Shown here: positions 17,671 through 27,226 of the stretch, piece after piece
How the letters are laid out: every line of letters begins with the position of its first letter
How positions within the stretch are numbered: the first letter of the stretch is position 1
Assembly (NCBI GenBank): GCA_016713305.1
Contig: JADJPK010000031.1
Location: forward strand, 434,001 to 498,000
Reading direction: 5' to 3'
Length of the DNA: 64,000 nt
Origin: Betaproteobacteria bacterium
Lineage (GTDB): Bacteria; Pseudomonadota; Gammaproteobacteria; Burkholderiales; Ga0077523
Position numbers and translations under genes: made by a program
The notes under the pieces: generated by a model
The model's input: only the letters and a program-made list of their open reading frames with translations
Told to the model about the DNA's origin: nothing
Databases searched by the model: none

Positions 17671-20010
17671 TCAGGCCACCGCTGCGCCGAGGTCGCGGCG
17701 CTTCAATCCCGCAAGGGCCAGCAGTTCTTCGTGGAACTCGAACCACACAGTGTGATAGCTGTCGGCGATGATCCTCGCGACGAACGACGTGTCACCGCCG
17801 GAGATGCGTGTGGCGGCTCGTTCCAGCCGGTCGCGGTATAGCGCCAGCCTCGGCACGGCCGCGGTCGCCTGCTCCAGGAAGGGAGCAAATCTCCGGTGCA
17901 GCGATGCCAGCCGTTCCAGAATCGCGGTGTCGTACGCGGCATCAGCGTGGTCGTTCACGGCCCCGTCGGCCTTCAACTGCCATCCGGTCATGATGCGCTT
18001 GAATTCGTCGTTGTGATCCGCGAACGCGGAATACAACGCCGTCAGGTGCGAGGCATCGACGCCCTGGCGCTCCAGCGCGAGCAGCCTTTCCAGTTCGGCA
18101 CGCCCGGCCGCCGTGAGTCTCACGCCGGCGCCGAGCTGACACAATCCCCGCTGCGCGAGTGCGCGATAGTCCTTGTCCACGACAGGTTCGGGCAGTGAGA
18201 GCGCATCTGCGAGGATGGCCGTGCTGGCGCGACCCTTGAGCGCGGCCGCTCGCAGCAGGACGAGATCGGCCAGTCCGTCCGTGAAGTCCGCCGGGCCGGC
18301 CGCGCCGGATTCGTCCTGTGCCTCAGCCATTGCGACAGCGTGCAGGCAGGAGAGCGCGGCAGGCAGGCGCGCCCGGACGACGACCGCGCCCACGCCCGCA
18401 TGAACGGATGCCTGGATGCCGGCCTCGGTTTCGAGAACCTGGCCGCGGACGGCGATTCCGGGACCCAACGCCTCGCGCCAATGGTCACCGAAGGCGTCGA
18501 GATCGACGGCATCTGCAGGAGCCGCGTCCGTCTCGAGCACACGCACTGTCGTCCGTGCAAGCGCCCACCGGATGAGCCTTCGAAGGTCGTCGTTCGCCTC
18601 TTCCCGCATGCAATCGACCGTCAGATCGCCGCGCCAGACTCGTCCCGTCGTCCCGTCCATGGTGACCAGGTGCCCCGCCAACCCCATGACAGTGCCGGAA
18701 CCGCAGCCCACGACACAGGGCCGGCCCAGTTCCCGGCTCACCACCGCGGCGTGGGACGTGGATCCACCCTGCTCGGTCACGAGCCCTCGCGCCGCAATGA
18801 CGCCGTGCAGATCCTCGGGGCTCGTGGTGGGACGTGCGAGGATGACATCCACTCCCCGATGCGCGCAGACCTCGGCCATCGCAGCTTCGGTCACGACCGT
18901 GCCGCGCGCCAATCCCGGGCTTGCAGGTTCGCCGCGCGCATCGGGCAGACGATCCTCGCACTCCGGACGAAGCGCGAGACGCGGCAGCGAACGCATCTGT
19001 TCGGCGTCGAGCCGGCCCAGTGCTTCGTCTTCCGAGATCAGCCCCTCGTCGACAAAGGCGATCGCCAGCCGGACCGATGCCTGCGGCGACCGCTTCGCGA
19101 CGCGGCATTGGAGCAGCCACAGACGCCCCGCCTCCACCGTGTACTCGATGTCCTGCACGTCCTTCGCATCCGTCTCGAGCACTCTGGCCGCCTGCAGAAG
19201 TTCCCGGTGGACATCGGGCATCGCGTCGGCGAGGCGTTCCAGCGTATCCGGGGTCGTCTCACCGGAGACCACATCCTCGCCCTGCGCGCGTGGCAGCCAC
19301 TCGCCCCACGGCAACGCATCCCCGGTGATGGGATTCCGGCTGAACAGCACCCCGGTACCCGAGCGGTCGTCGAGATTGCCGAACACCATCGCCTGGATGG
19401 TCACGGCCGTTCCCGCATCTTCGGAGAGTCCGCGGTTGCGCCGGTAGGCGCGGGCACGAGGCGAATGCCACGAATCGAAGACCGCGGCCACGGCTGCGCG
19501 CAACTGCGCCCATGGATCCTCCGGCACCGCCTCGAGGCGGCTTCCCAGGACGACGCGACGGTACAGCTGCACGAAGCGCTGCCGCGTGTCGGCTGCAAAC
19601 TGTCCGTCGCCGGTTTCCGCCGTCAGCGCGGACTCGGCCGTCGCATTGAGCCCAAGATCGAGAATCGTGTCCATCATCCCGGGCATGCTGTGCGCGGCAC
19701 CCGACCGCACGGAGAGAAGGAGTGGCCGCCGGGCCCCGCCGAATCTGCGATCCGTACCGTCCTCCAGACGTCGGACGTGCGACACGATCCGTCCCCACAA
19801 ACCATCGGAGAGGATTCGGTTGGAAGAGAAGTAGTCCCTGCACGCGTGCGTCGTCACCACGAACGCAGGAGGCACAGGCAGGCCGAGTTCGCGCATCCGG
19901 TTGACGCCCCAGGCCTTGCCGCCGATGTCGTCGCGCGAGAGCCGGCAGGTACCATCGATCGCCGTGACGAGAGGCACCGGCCAGGGCGCCGGAATGTCCG
20001 TTGCCGTCAT
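17671..20010 (-). CDS. PPDK/PEP-synthase-like protein with ATP-grasp and phosphohistidine domains, atypical C-terminus
   Basis: This encodes 779 residues. Residues 1-350 resemble the ATP-binding domain of pyruvate phosphate dikinase (DIGGKAWGVNRMRELGLPVPPAF, SVRSGAAHSMPGMMDTILDLG, DIEYTVEAGRLWLLQCR). Around residue 425, GGSTSHAAVVSRELGRP is the mobile phosphohistidine domain. The PEP/pyruvate-binding barrel that should follow is absent. Instead about 350 residues of different sequence follow, including a stretch near residues 590-660 that reads like a winged helix (STAILADALSLPEPVV, VRLTAAGRAELERL). It could phosphorylate itself from ATP but has no obvious acceptor site. GAAGGG precedes the ATG. 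It starts 14 bases after the upstream partner gene. Confidence 0.75.
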   Translation of the reverse strand: MTATDIPAPWPVPLVTAIDGTCRLSRDDIGGKAWGVNRMRELGLPVPPAFVVTTHACRDYFSSNRILSDGLWGRIVSHVRRLEDGTDRRFGGARRPLLLSVRSGAAHSMPGMMDTILDLGLNATAESALTAETGDGQFAADTRQRFVQLYRRVVLGSRLEAVPEDPWAQLRAAVAAVFDSWHSPRARAYRRNRGLSEDAGTAVTIQAMVFGNLDDRSGTGVLFSRNPITGDALPWGEWLPRAQGEDVVSGETTPDTLERLADAMPDVHRELLQAARVLETDAKDVQDIEYTVEAGRLWLLQCRVAKRSPQASVRLAIAFVDEGLISEDEALGRLDAEQMRSLPRLALRPECEDRLPDARGEPASPGLARGTVVTEAAMAEVCAHRGVDVILARPTTSPEDLHGVIAARGLVTEQGGSTSHAAVVSRELGRPCVVGCGSGTVMGLAGHLVTMDGTTGRVWRGDLTVDCMREEANDDLRRLIRWALARTTVRVLETDAAPADAVDLDAFGDHWREALGPGIAVRGQVLETEAGIQASVHAGVGAVVVRARLPAALSCLHAVAMAEAQDESGAAGPADFTDGLADLVLLRAAALKGRASTAILADALSLPEPVVDKDYRALAQRGLCQLGAGVRLTAAGRAELERLLALERQGVDASHLTALYSAFADHNDEFKRIMTGWQLKADGAVNDHADAAYDTAILERLASLHRRFAPFLEQATAAVPRLALYRDRLERAATRISGGDTSFVARIIADSYHTVWFEFHEELLALAGLKRRDLGAAVA

Positions 20011-20024
20011 CCCTTCGATCGCTG

Positions 20025-21761
20025 TCAGAGAAGGGTGACCACGCCGGCGCCGCCATCGACGGTCACCATGCTGCCGTCGGGGATCCGGCTGGTGGCGCCC
20101 GTCACGGATACCACTGCCGGAATGCCCAGTTCGCGCGACACGATCGCGGCATGCGAGATCGCTGCGCCGGTTTCCACGACCACCGCGCCGGCCGCGAGGA
20201 AGAGCGGTCCCCACGATGCGTCGGTGATCGGCGCCACGATCACTTCGCCGGGTTCGAGATCGATGTCCGCTTCCAGCGATCTGACGATGCGGGCACGCCC
20301 CGTGTGGCATCCCGCCGAGACGCCGATGCCATGCAGTTCGCGACCTGCCGCCGCGACTCCCGATGCCTGGCCGTTCCGGTCGCGGAAGACCGCCAGCGGC
20401 GGAGGACTCCCTTCGAACACGAACGGAGGTTCCAGGCCCTCCAGCACGGCAAGTCTCGTCGCGCGTTCGGCGAGAGCCGTGGCGAAGACCGTCGGTTCCG
20501 CCACGAAGGCGTCGAGTTCGTCGTCATTCAGGAGCAGCACATGCCCCCAGCGCGGCAGGTGTCCACGCCCCGTCATCCTGGTCCCGAGTGCCCGCATGAC
20601 CCGCCTCGCTTCGTCGTTGAGGCGGGTGCAATGTGTCTTGCCGGCCTCGCGCGCAGCCAGGTAGCGGGCGCACGCACGGGCGGCGCCGACGAACTGTCCC
20701 TGGACCTGAGGGTTGCCGGCGAGACGTGCGCTCACGTCGGCGATGGCCGCTTCCCTCATCCGCACCAGTTCGCCGGAACGGCGTTCCGGCGCGGCGTCGT
20801 CCGGCACCGTGCGTGTGCGTTCGAGCATGCGCAAGGCGATTTCCGGGTGGTCGCGATAGGTCGGCGAGCGCAGGTCCCACACGCTGATCCCGAGAAAGCC
20901 CCAACGATCCAGGAACTGGTTCCACGTATCCAGGAACCGGCGCGCGTCGGGGTCGTTGGACTGCTGCAGGCGTTCCAGCAGACCTTCCACACCGCGATCG
21001 AACTCGAGCGAGAGGGACGCCGACGCGCGCACGAGGCGAGACAGGGTCCAGAGCTCGAAGGATGGCTGAGCCGACTCCACGTCTCCCAGCCCCGCCGTGA
21101 CCGCCGCAGCGAGGTCCTTTGCGCCGACGGCCTCGCAGATCTGCGCGATCACACTCGCCAGGACATTGGCGCCATAGCCGTTCAGGACGTGCTGCCTGAA
21201 CAGGTGGCGGGCTTCGGGGAGATAGGACCGGAACCGGGCCACCAGTTCCTGGTCGGTCTGCGTGTCCATGGGGACGGTATCCGCGAGGAACGCCTCGAGG
21301 CGCCGCAGGTTGTCCGCATTCACCGGGCGCGGATCGTCCACGAACAGCGATTGCAGCCACTGAGACACGGCGGTGGTACGTTCGGGATTCTCGTCCCGCG
21401 GATCCGGACGATAGGGCGGGACGTCCGGATAGTCGCCGAAGAGCGATCGATCGATGGCTTCGACGGTCATGCCCGGAATGCGGACAGCCAGGACGCGCGT
21501 GACCGACATATTGATGTAGACGTACCCGCCGAAGCAGGCGGTGATCTCGGGCTGTCCCGCCGGCTTGAACTCCTCCGGACTGAATGCCCCGATACCGCAG
21601 AACGCGTCGCGCCAGGCCGGCTCCCAGGACTGGCGGCCGAACGCGCTCCACGTGAGCGGTGTCACTGCCTCCACGAAGACCTCGCCGACGTTCCCGCGGG
21701 TAAACACCGGAAACCGTTCGCTCGGTTCGTCGTCGCACACCCAGATCCGGCCGTTGTTCAC
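20025..21761 (-). CDS. PEP-utilising-enzyme protein with C-terminal phosphohistidine domain
   Basis: This encodes 578 residues from GTG 21761, which has a GGGGGGTGA ribosome site; ATG 21797 is an alternative. Near the start, FTRGNVGEVFVEAVTPLTWS matches the central region of rifampicin phosphotransferase and PEP-synthase-like proteins. The C-terminal 90 residues are the mobile domain with TGAAISHAAIVSRELGIPAVV, holding the phosphohistidine near residue 535. There is no ATP-grasp domain and no PEP-binding barrel. It resembles in plan the large subunit of phenylphosphate synthase, but no phenol-degradation genes are near. It is the first gene of a pair with the ATP-grasp protein downstream. Confidence 0.72.
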   Translation of the reverse strand: MNNGRIWVCDDEPSERFPVFTRGNVGEVFVEAVTPLTWSAFGRQSWEPAWRDAFCGIGAFSPEEFKPAGQPEITACFGGYVYINMSVTRVLAVRIPGMTVEAIDRSLFGDYPDVPPYRPDPRDENPERTTAVSQWLQSLFVDDPRPVNADNLRRLEAFLADTVPMDTQTDQELVARFRSYLPEARHLFRQHVLNGYGANVLASVIAQICEAVGAKDLAAAVTAGLGDVESAQPSFELWTLSRLVRASASLSLEFDRGVEGLLERLQQSNDPDARRFLDTWNQFLDRWGFLGISVWDLRSPTYRDHPEIALRMLERTRTVPDDAAPERRSGELVRMREAAIADVSARLAGNPQVQGQFVGAARACARYLAAREAGKTHCTRLNDEARRVMRALGTRMTGRGHLPRWGHVLLLNDDELDAFVAEPTVFATALAERATRLAVLEGLEPPFVFEGSPPPLAVFRDRNGQASGVAAAGRELHGIGVSAGCHTGRARIVRSLEADIDLEPGEVIVAPITDASWGPLFLAAGAVVVETGAAISHAAIVSRELGIPAVVSVTGATSRIPDGSMVTVDGGAGVVTLL

Positions 21762-21854
21762 GCTGTCACCCCCCAGGGTTCGTCCGACACCGGACATGAA
21801 CGGACTGCCAGCTCCATGGATCCTGGAGGGCACTCGCGGACACGTTACCGTCAC

Positions 21855-21895
21855 AATGTAGCGACGAACTGCCTTGGCGACTTGACTTCGATCAA
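21855..21895 (-). promoter_or_regulatory. candidate class II FNR/ANR-dependent promoter
   Basis: TTGACTTCGATCAA at 21882-21895 matches the FNR/ANR consensus TTGAT-N4-ATCAA at 9 of 10 positions. On the minus strand TACATT follows at 21860-21855. Placing that as the -10 gives a start point near 21848 and puts the box centre at about -40.5, where class II FNR sites lie. The start codon of the PEP-utilising gene is about 87 bases further on. No -35 is present, as expected for such promoters. Confidence 0.6.
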
Positions 21896-22168
21896 TTCAC
21901 CCGTCTCCTGTCCGCTTCATGCGAGCGGCACAAGACGGGCGGGAGTGCGGACGGGCCGGCCCGTGGCTCCCGGCCGTGAGGGAACAGTGACGTTCGAAAG
22001 AACGGGGGGGGCGAAACCTGGTGCCGCGCAGGATGGCGAAGCGGTTCTCCTCATCCACCAGCAATGGGCGCCCGGCGCGATACGTCGGCACCTGTGGCGA
22101 CCCGGCAGAGGAGTGGGAGAAAAGGGATCGATCCGGGGGAAATCCGGTTCGCGCGGGCACTGTGCGAT

Positions 22169-22204
22169 GTTCCAGTGAAGGTCCTACCGGACCTTCACTG
22201 GAAC
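22169..22204. terminator. 16-bp perfect inverted repeat with 4-base loop
   Basis: GTTCCAGTGAAGGTCC, loop TACC, then the exact reverse complement. It lies 3' of the DEAD-box helicase gene and well 5' of the PEP-utilising pair, so it may end the helicase transcript. There is no T-run on either side, so a processing site, an mRNA-stabilising hairpin or a protein-binding palindrome is also possible. Confidence 0.5.
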
Positions 22205-22317
22205 GGACGATGGCGTTGCGCGACCGGCGTGAACCGATCGTCCCGCCGGTGCGCGTTCAAGCCAGAGAGCACAGACGCGCCGGACAACCGCGATCCGTCG
22301 TCCGGACCGTGTCTGTA

Positions 22318-24061
22318 TCAACCCATCCGGCGCAGTACGCCGATCGCCTGGGAGAACGCCCCCCGAATGCCTTTCCGCGGCTTGGCATTCCCGCGATTAT
22401 CGTCTGCCGATCGCGTCGCCCCGGAGGATGGAACGCGGTTTCCATCGATATCCTGAGGCGGCGGCGGGGCGCGGTTTCCATCGACTTCCTGTCGCGGAGG
22501 CAAGGCTCGGTTGCCCCGGGAGTCGTCGTCGGTGCGCTCCTCGGGACGCACCTCCTGGCGCAGGGCCTGTCCGGCCGGAGGACGCCGGCGCGCAGGATCG
22601 GAACGTGCGCCAGAGTCGGTTCGACGCGGTTCGGTCCGCGCGGCGCCAGGCTGCCTGTTTCCTGTCCTGTCGCGTTGTCCCTGCCGCTGATCCGCCCGGT
22701 TTCCCTGGGCGGGTCGCGCACTGCGGTCGCCACCGTGACGCTCTGCAGCGGGTTCGCTCCGCCTCTCGCTGTCCCGGTTTCGCTGCGGCCGTTCACCTCG
22801 CGGTGTTCCTTCCGCCGTGCGCCTTTGCCTCGATTCGTGTTTCGGGGCGCTGTCCGACCGGACATTCTCCGCGGCCGGCCTGTCCTGAGCCGCAGCGCGG
22901 CTTGCAGCCAGGGCCGCCGCCATGTCGAAGTCGGCGACCGTCTCGCGCGGAATGGGGCGCCGAAGCAGCTTCTCGATGTCGGCGAGGAACGTCTTCTCGT
23001 CACTGCCCACCAGCGATACGGCAATGCCATTGCAGCCGGCGCGGCCCGTGCGCCCGATGCGGTGAACGTAGTCTTCGGGCACGTTGGGCAACTCCGAAAT
23101 TGACCACGACCGGCAACTCGATGATGTCGAGACCGCGCGCGGCGATGTCCGTCGCCACCAGCACCTGCAGATTGCCCTCCTTGAACTGCGACAGGGCCCG
23201 TGTCCGGGCGCCCTGGCTCTTGTTGCCGTGAATCGCCAGCGCCGGCAATCCGTCGCGCGACAACTGTTCTGCCAGCCGGTTGGCTCCGTGCTTGGTACGC
23301 GTGAACACGAGCACCTGGGTCCACTGGCGCGTCCGCAGCAGATGCGCGAGAAGCAGCCGCTTCGCGCCCTTCTCGACTGCGATGGCCCGCTGATCGACCA
23401 GTTCGGTCGGCGTATTGCGCCGGGCCACTTCCACGGTGGCCGGACGATCCAGCAGGCCGTCGGCAAGACTGCGGATCTCGTCGGAGAAGGTGGCGGAGAA
23501 CAACAGGTTCTGCCGGCGCTTCGGAAGCATCGCAAGCACCTTGCGGATGTCGCGGATGAAACCCATGTCCAGCATCCGGTCGGCTTCGTCCAGCACGAGA
23601 ATCTCGACGGCCGACAGATCGACCGTCTTCTGCCCGGCGTGATCCAGGAGCCGGCCCGGGGTGGCGACGAGGATGTCCACCCGTTCCCGCAAACGAGACG
23701 CCTGCGGCTGGAATCCCACACCGCCGAACATCACCATGGACTTGAGATCGAGATGGCGGCCGTATTCGCGGACGCTCTCTTCCACCTGCGCCGCAAGTTC
23801 CCGCGTGGGCGTGAGGATGAGCGCTCGAATGGGTGCGCGCTTGCCGGAACCATGGACCGGCGGGGTCGTGCTCAAGCGCTGCAGGATGGGAAGGGTGAAC
23901 CCGGCGGTCTTTCCGGTTCCTGTCTGGGCCCCGCCCAGAAGGTCGCCGCCGGCAAGAACGACGGGGATGGCCTGGATCTGGATGGGAGTGGGTTCGGTAT
24001 AGCCGCGCTCTGCGACGGCACGGAGGATGGGCTCGGAGAGCCCGAGAGACGCAAAGGACAT
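22318..24061 (-). CDS. DEAD-box RNA helicase with Arg/Asn-rich tail, interrupted by a one-base frameshift
   Basis: The N-terminal part has all core motifs: PTPIQIQAIP (Q motif), AQTGTGKT, PTRELAAQ, VLDEADRMLDMGF and SAT. The ATDIAARGLDI motif reads in frame to VVVNFG at about 23095. The remaining HRIGRTGRAG and tail read in another frame. Removing one C from the CC at 23094-23095 (one G on the coding strand) restores NFELPNVPEDYVHRIGRTGRAG-type sequence and gives about 580 residues. The C-terminal 200 residues are rich in Arg, Gln, Asn and Pro (repeats such as EVDGNRAP / DIDGNRVP), an RNA-binding tail as in RhlE. It probably acts in cold or ribosome-assembly functions. Likely a sequence error. 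Confidence 0.83.
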
Positions 24062-24266
24062 GAAACTCCGGATGGCGACCGCGCCGGTCCGCATCGCCCG
24101 TGAGGCGATTCCAGTCAGGGAAACCGAAGCGTGGTTTGAAAGGTGATTCGAGGGGCGGCGAGGGGACTGGACGACGAGGCCGCGGGACGGACTGTAGCAC
24201 AGAGCCGCCGCGCGCATTCAGTCGCGGCGGCTCCCGCTCATGACATGGGGATCGGACAGGCGAAGT

Positions 24267-24929
24267 TCAAGCGTCCGGCGCGCCCGTGGCGACCTTGCCG
24301 AACCATTCCTCGATGGACAGCAGACCGCCTGCCTTTTCGGCGCGGCCCCGGTCCGCCATCGGCAGATCACCCTGCACGAGATCGATCCGCTTCCAGCCGG
24401 CCAGGGGCGTCTCGCACTGGGCACGCGGCACGTAGCGCGATGCGGACACCTTCTCGTGACGATGAACGTAGCGGGGACAGTTGGGCCATACCTCGGTCAC
24501 GTTCACTCGGACGACAAGCTGCGCCTCGACGAATTCCAGCAACAGCGGATCGTTCTGGTCAATCGTCGCCTCGCCCTGCACGCGCATCCGGTTGGGTGTC
24601 GTGAAATCGATGAACAGCAGTCCGACCTTCGCGTTTCCGGCCACGTTGCCCGCCGAGTAGAACATGCCGTTGCCGTCGTAGAGCGGAAAGGCGAGCGTCG
24701 TTGCGTCAAGCACCCGTACGAAGCCCGGGTCTCCGCCCTTGTAGGACACGGTCGGGCGGCCTTCGTGGTCCACGGTGGCGAGAAAGAACATGTCCCGGCT
24801 CTCGATGAACGCCTTGTCCATCTCCGAAACCTCCGTGTGCACGGCCAGTTCCTCGATCTTGTCGGCGAGGCGGCGGCTGTCGTGCTGATCCTGATAATTT
24901 CTGTGATGCGCTCCGTAGAGTCGGCTCAC
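24267..24929 (-). CDS. pyridoxamine 5'-phosphate oxidase-family flavoprotein
   Basis: This encodes 220 residues from a GTG preceded by GGAGGATC, which decides it over the ATG 21 bases upstream. Family features are FFLATVDHEGRPTVSYKGG near residue 60, NAKVGLLFIDF and RVQGEA, the split-barrel FMN-binding fold. Many members reduce or oxidise unknown small molecules. The C-terminal half holds CPRYVH and the block ASRYVPRAQCETPLAGWK, typical of the general-stress PNPOx branch rather than true PdxH. Substrate unknown. Confidence 0.75.
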   Translation of the reverse strand: MSRLYGAHHRNYQDQHDSRRLADKIEELAVHTEVSEMDKAFIESRDMFFLATVDHEGRPTVSYKGGDPGFVRVLDATTLAFPLYDGNGMFYSAGNVAGNAKVGLLFIDFTTPNRMRVQGEATIDQNDPLLLEFVEAQLVVRVNVTEVWPNCPRYVHRHEKVSASRYVPRAQCETPLAGWKRIDLVQGDLPMADRGRAEKAGGLLSIEEWFGKVATGAPDA

Positions 24930-25042
24930 GGGAGATCCTCCTTCATTCATTGTTGGAATGGGTCCGGGGACAGTAGCACAACCTCCAGCGCATGCCGCCA
25001 CGCGGGGACGACCGGGCGCGCGCGGCGTGCGTACAATCGGGA

Positions 25043-26306
25043 ATGTCCAGTCCCGTGGTTCAGACCGTGTCCCTGATTCTCCCTTTCCGTGCATTGCGTC
25101 CTGCCCGAGGACGGGCGGCCGATGTCATCGCCCCGCCCTACGACGTGCTCTCCACCGACGAAGCGCGTGTCCTCGCCGCAGACCGGCCCTGGAGCTTTCT
25201 GCACGTCTCAAAGCCCGAGATCGACTTGTCCGCGGATACCGATCCCTATTCGGATGCCGTCTATGCCAAAGGAAAGGAGAACCTGCTGCGGATGATCGGC
25301 GAGGGCGTGCTCCGCCGCGACCGCACGGCGATGTACTACGCGTATCGCCTGCGCATGGGCGATCACGTCCAGACCGGTCTCGTTGCCGCCGCTTCCGTCG
25401 AGGCGTACGACGCCGGACGTATCCGCCGGCACGAGTTGACACGTCCGGACAAGGAGGACGACCGCGTGCGGCAGATCGAGGCGGTCGGTGGACACACCGG
25501 CCCCGTATTGCTCGCCTACCCCCCGGCGGGCGATGTCGACACACTGCTTGCCGAAGCCACGTCCGCCGCTGCTGACGATGTCGCGACCGGCCCCGGGGGC
25601 GTCGAGCACGCGTTGTGGAGCATCGGCTCGGGGAGGCTGCAACAGCAGCTATCCGATGCGTTCGAGGCCATGCCGGCGCTGTACATCGCCGACGGCCATC
25701 ACCGGTCTGCTGCCGCCTCCCGGGTGGCCAGCCAATCGCCGAGAGTCAGGCAGTTCACCGGACCAACCGTCGCAACGGTTCCTGGTCGTGGCGTTTCCTC
25801 ATCACCAGATGAAGATCCTCGCCTACAACCGCGTCGTCCGCGACCTCGGCCGCCATGGACCGGAAGCGTTCCTGCGTGCGCTGGAAGAGCGATTCGAGGT
25901 TCAGGAAGAGGCGCAGGCCGTGACGCCGTGCAGAGCGGCTCAGTTCGGACTGCGGCTGGGCCCTCGTTGGTACCGTCTCACGCTCAAGGCCCGATGGACT
26001 GAAGCCGGCGATCCGGTCGGGAAGCTCGACGTGAGCCTCCTCGCCGCGCACGTGCTCGAACCGCTGCTCGGCATCACCGATCCGCGGCGGGACAGGCGGA
26101 TCGACTTCGTAGGCGGCATTCGCGGCGTGGCCGAACTCGACCGGAGGGTCGATGGTGGTGAATGGGCCGCGGCCTTCTCGATGTTTCCCACGCAGATGAC
26201 GGATCTCATGGCTGTCGCCGACCAGGGCATGATCATGCCGCCGAAATCCACGTGGTTCGAACCGAAGCTCGCCGACGGCATGGCGTCGCTCATGCTGGAC
26301 GGCTGA
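25043..26306 (+). CDS. DUF1015 family protein, frameshifted
   Basis: The 5' part (to about 25745) begins with LILPFRALRPARGRAADVIAPPYDVLSTDEA, the family hallmark, and includes LYIADGHHRSAAA. The 3' part (FLVVAFPHHQMKILAYNRVV to FSMFPTQMTDLMAVADQGMIMPPKSTWFEPKL) lies in the next frame. One surplus base between about 25745 and 25778 accounts for this. The repaired protein has about 420 residues, normal for the family. Function is unknown; in other genomes members often lie near serine-biosynthesis genes, which are not here. TACAAT occurs about ten bases before the ATG. Confidence 0.75.
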
Positions 26307-26392
26307 TTCCTGCCGGACCGCCGGTGTTGGCGGCAGTCCGGCCTTTCGGACAACACGGACATCCTCCACTGAACTCGAGACATCAGAACAAC

Positions 26393-27226
26393 ATGGACGA
26401 ACATCTCGAAACCCTGAGTCAGGTCAAGGTCGCAGCGGTAGACATCGCCATCCGGTTCGGTCCCAAGCTGTTCACCGCCGTCGTCATCCTCGTGGCAGGC
26501 GTCGTCGCGGGCCGATGGGTCGCCCGGGCCCTGGACGGGGGCCTGGACCGGTTCGAACTGGAGCCGCCGGTGCGCGCTCTGCTCACGCGGGTCGTGCGGA
26601 TCATGGTCTTCGGCCTGTTTCTCATCATGGCGCTGCAGAATCTCGGTGTCGAACTGCTGCCGCTCATTGCGGGCCTGGGCGTTGCCGGCGCCGGCATCGC
26701 CCTGGCCATGCAGGGCGTACTCAGCAACGTGGTGGCCGGCCTCACCATCATCTTCACCAAGCCCTTCCGCGTGGGCGAATACATTTCGGTCGTGGGCGTG
26801 GAGGGCGAAGTCGCGCACGTTGCCCTGTTCAGCACGACGCTCCAGCATGTGGATCTCTCGCGCGTCGTGATACCGAACCGCAAGATCGTGGGCGAGATCC
26901 TGCACAACTACGGCCGCATCCGTCAGGTCAGGAACGTCGTGGGCGTGTCCTACGACACGGACCTCGGTGCAGCCCTGCGGGTCGTACGTGAAGTGCTGGC
27001 AGCGCACCCCAAAGTGCTCCAGGATCCGGCCCCGGACGTGCAGATCGAAACGCTGGCGGACTCCTCCATCAACATCGCGATCCGGCCCTGGGTGAACGTG
27101 CCGGACTACGGGCACGTCTCGGGCGAGCTGAACCAGGCCGTGGCCGAGGCGTTCCGCGACAGGCACATCGTGATTCCCTTCCCCCAGAGAGAAGTGCGGC
27201 TCGTGGGCGGCGTCGCATCCGCATGA
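26393..27226 (+). CDS. mscS: small-conductance mechanosensitive channel (MscS)
   Basis: This encodes 277 residues with three N-terminal transmembrane segments. The pore helix is GVAGAGIALAMQGVLSNVVAG, then FTKPFRVGEYISV and the beta domain (HVDLSRVVIPNRKIVGEIL). Length and topology equal those of E. coli MscS (286). It opens under membrane tension to release solutes on osmotic down-shock. Its stop codon overlaps the start of the esterase gene (ATGA), so the two are co-transcribed, though no link in function is obvious. Confidence 0.88.
   Translation: MDEHLETLSQVKVAAVDIAIRFGPKLFTAVVILVAGVVAGRWVARALDGGLDRFELEPPVRALLTRVVRIMVFGLFLIMALQNLGVELLPLIAGLGVAGAGIALAMQGVLSNVVAGLTIIFTKPFRVGEYISVVGVEGEVAHVALFSTTLQHVDLSRVVIPNRKIVGEILHNYGRIRQVRNVVGVSYDTDLGAALRVVREVLAAHPKVLQDPAPDVQIETLADSSINIAIRPWVNVPDYGHVSGELNQAVAEAFRDRHIVIPFPQREVRLVGGVASA

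Larger units (their letters stand above)
21762..22317. other. 555-bp gap with promoter and hairpin
   Basis: No coding frame here looks real. The gap holds the FNR-type promoter (21855-21895) serving the gene pair on the left, a run of eight G at 22004-22011, and the long perfect hairpin at 22169-22204. The stretch 22205-22317, next to the end of the helicase gene, shows nothing further. Confidence 0.6.

Noticed and set aside
18340..20664. 774-codon plus-strand frame over the PEP-utilising genes
   Set aside because: Composition is Arg/His/Gln-rich with no motif. The minus strand carries ATP-grasp and phosphohistidine motifs.
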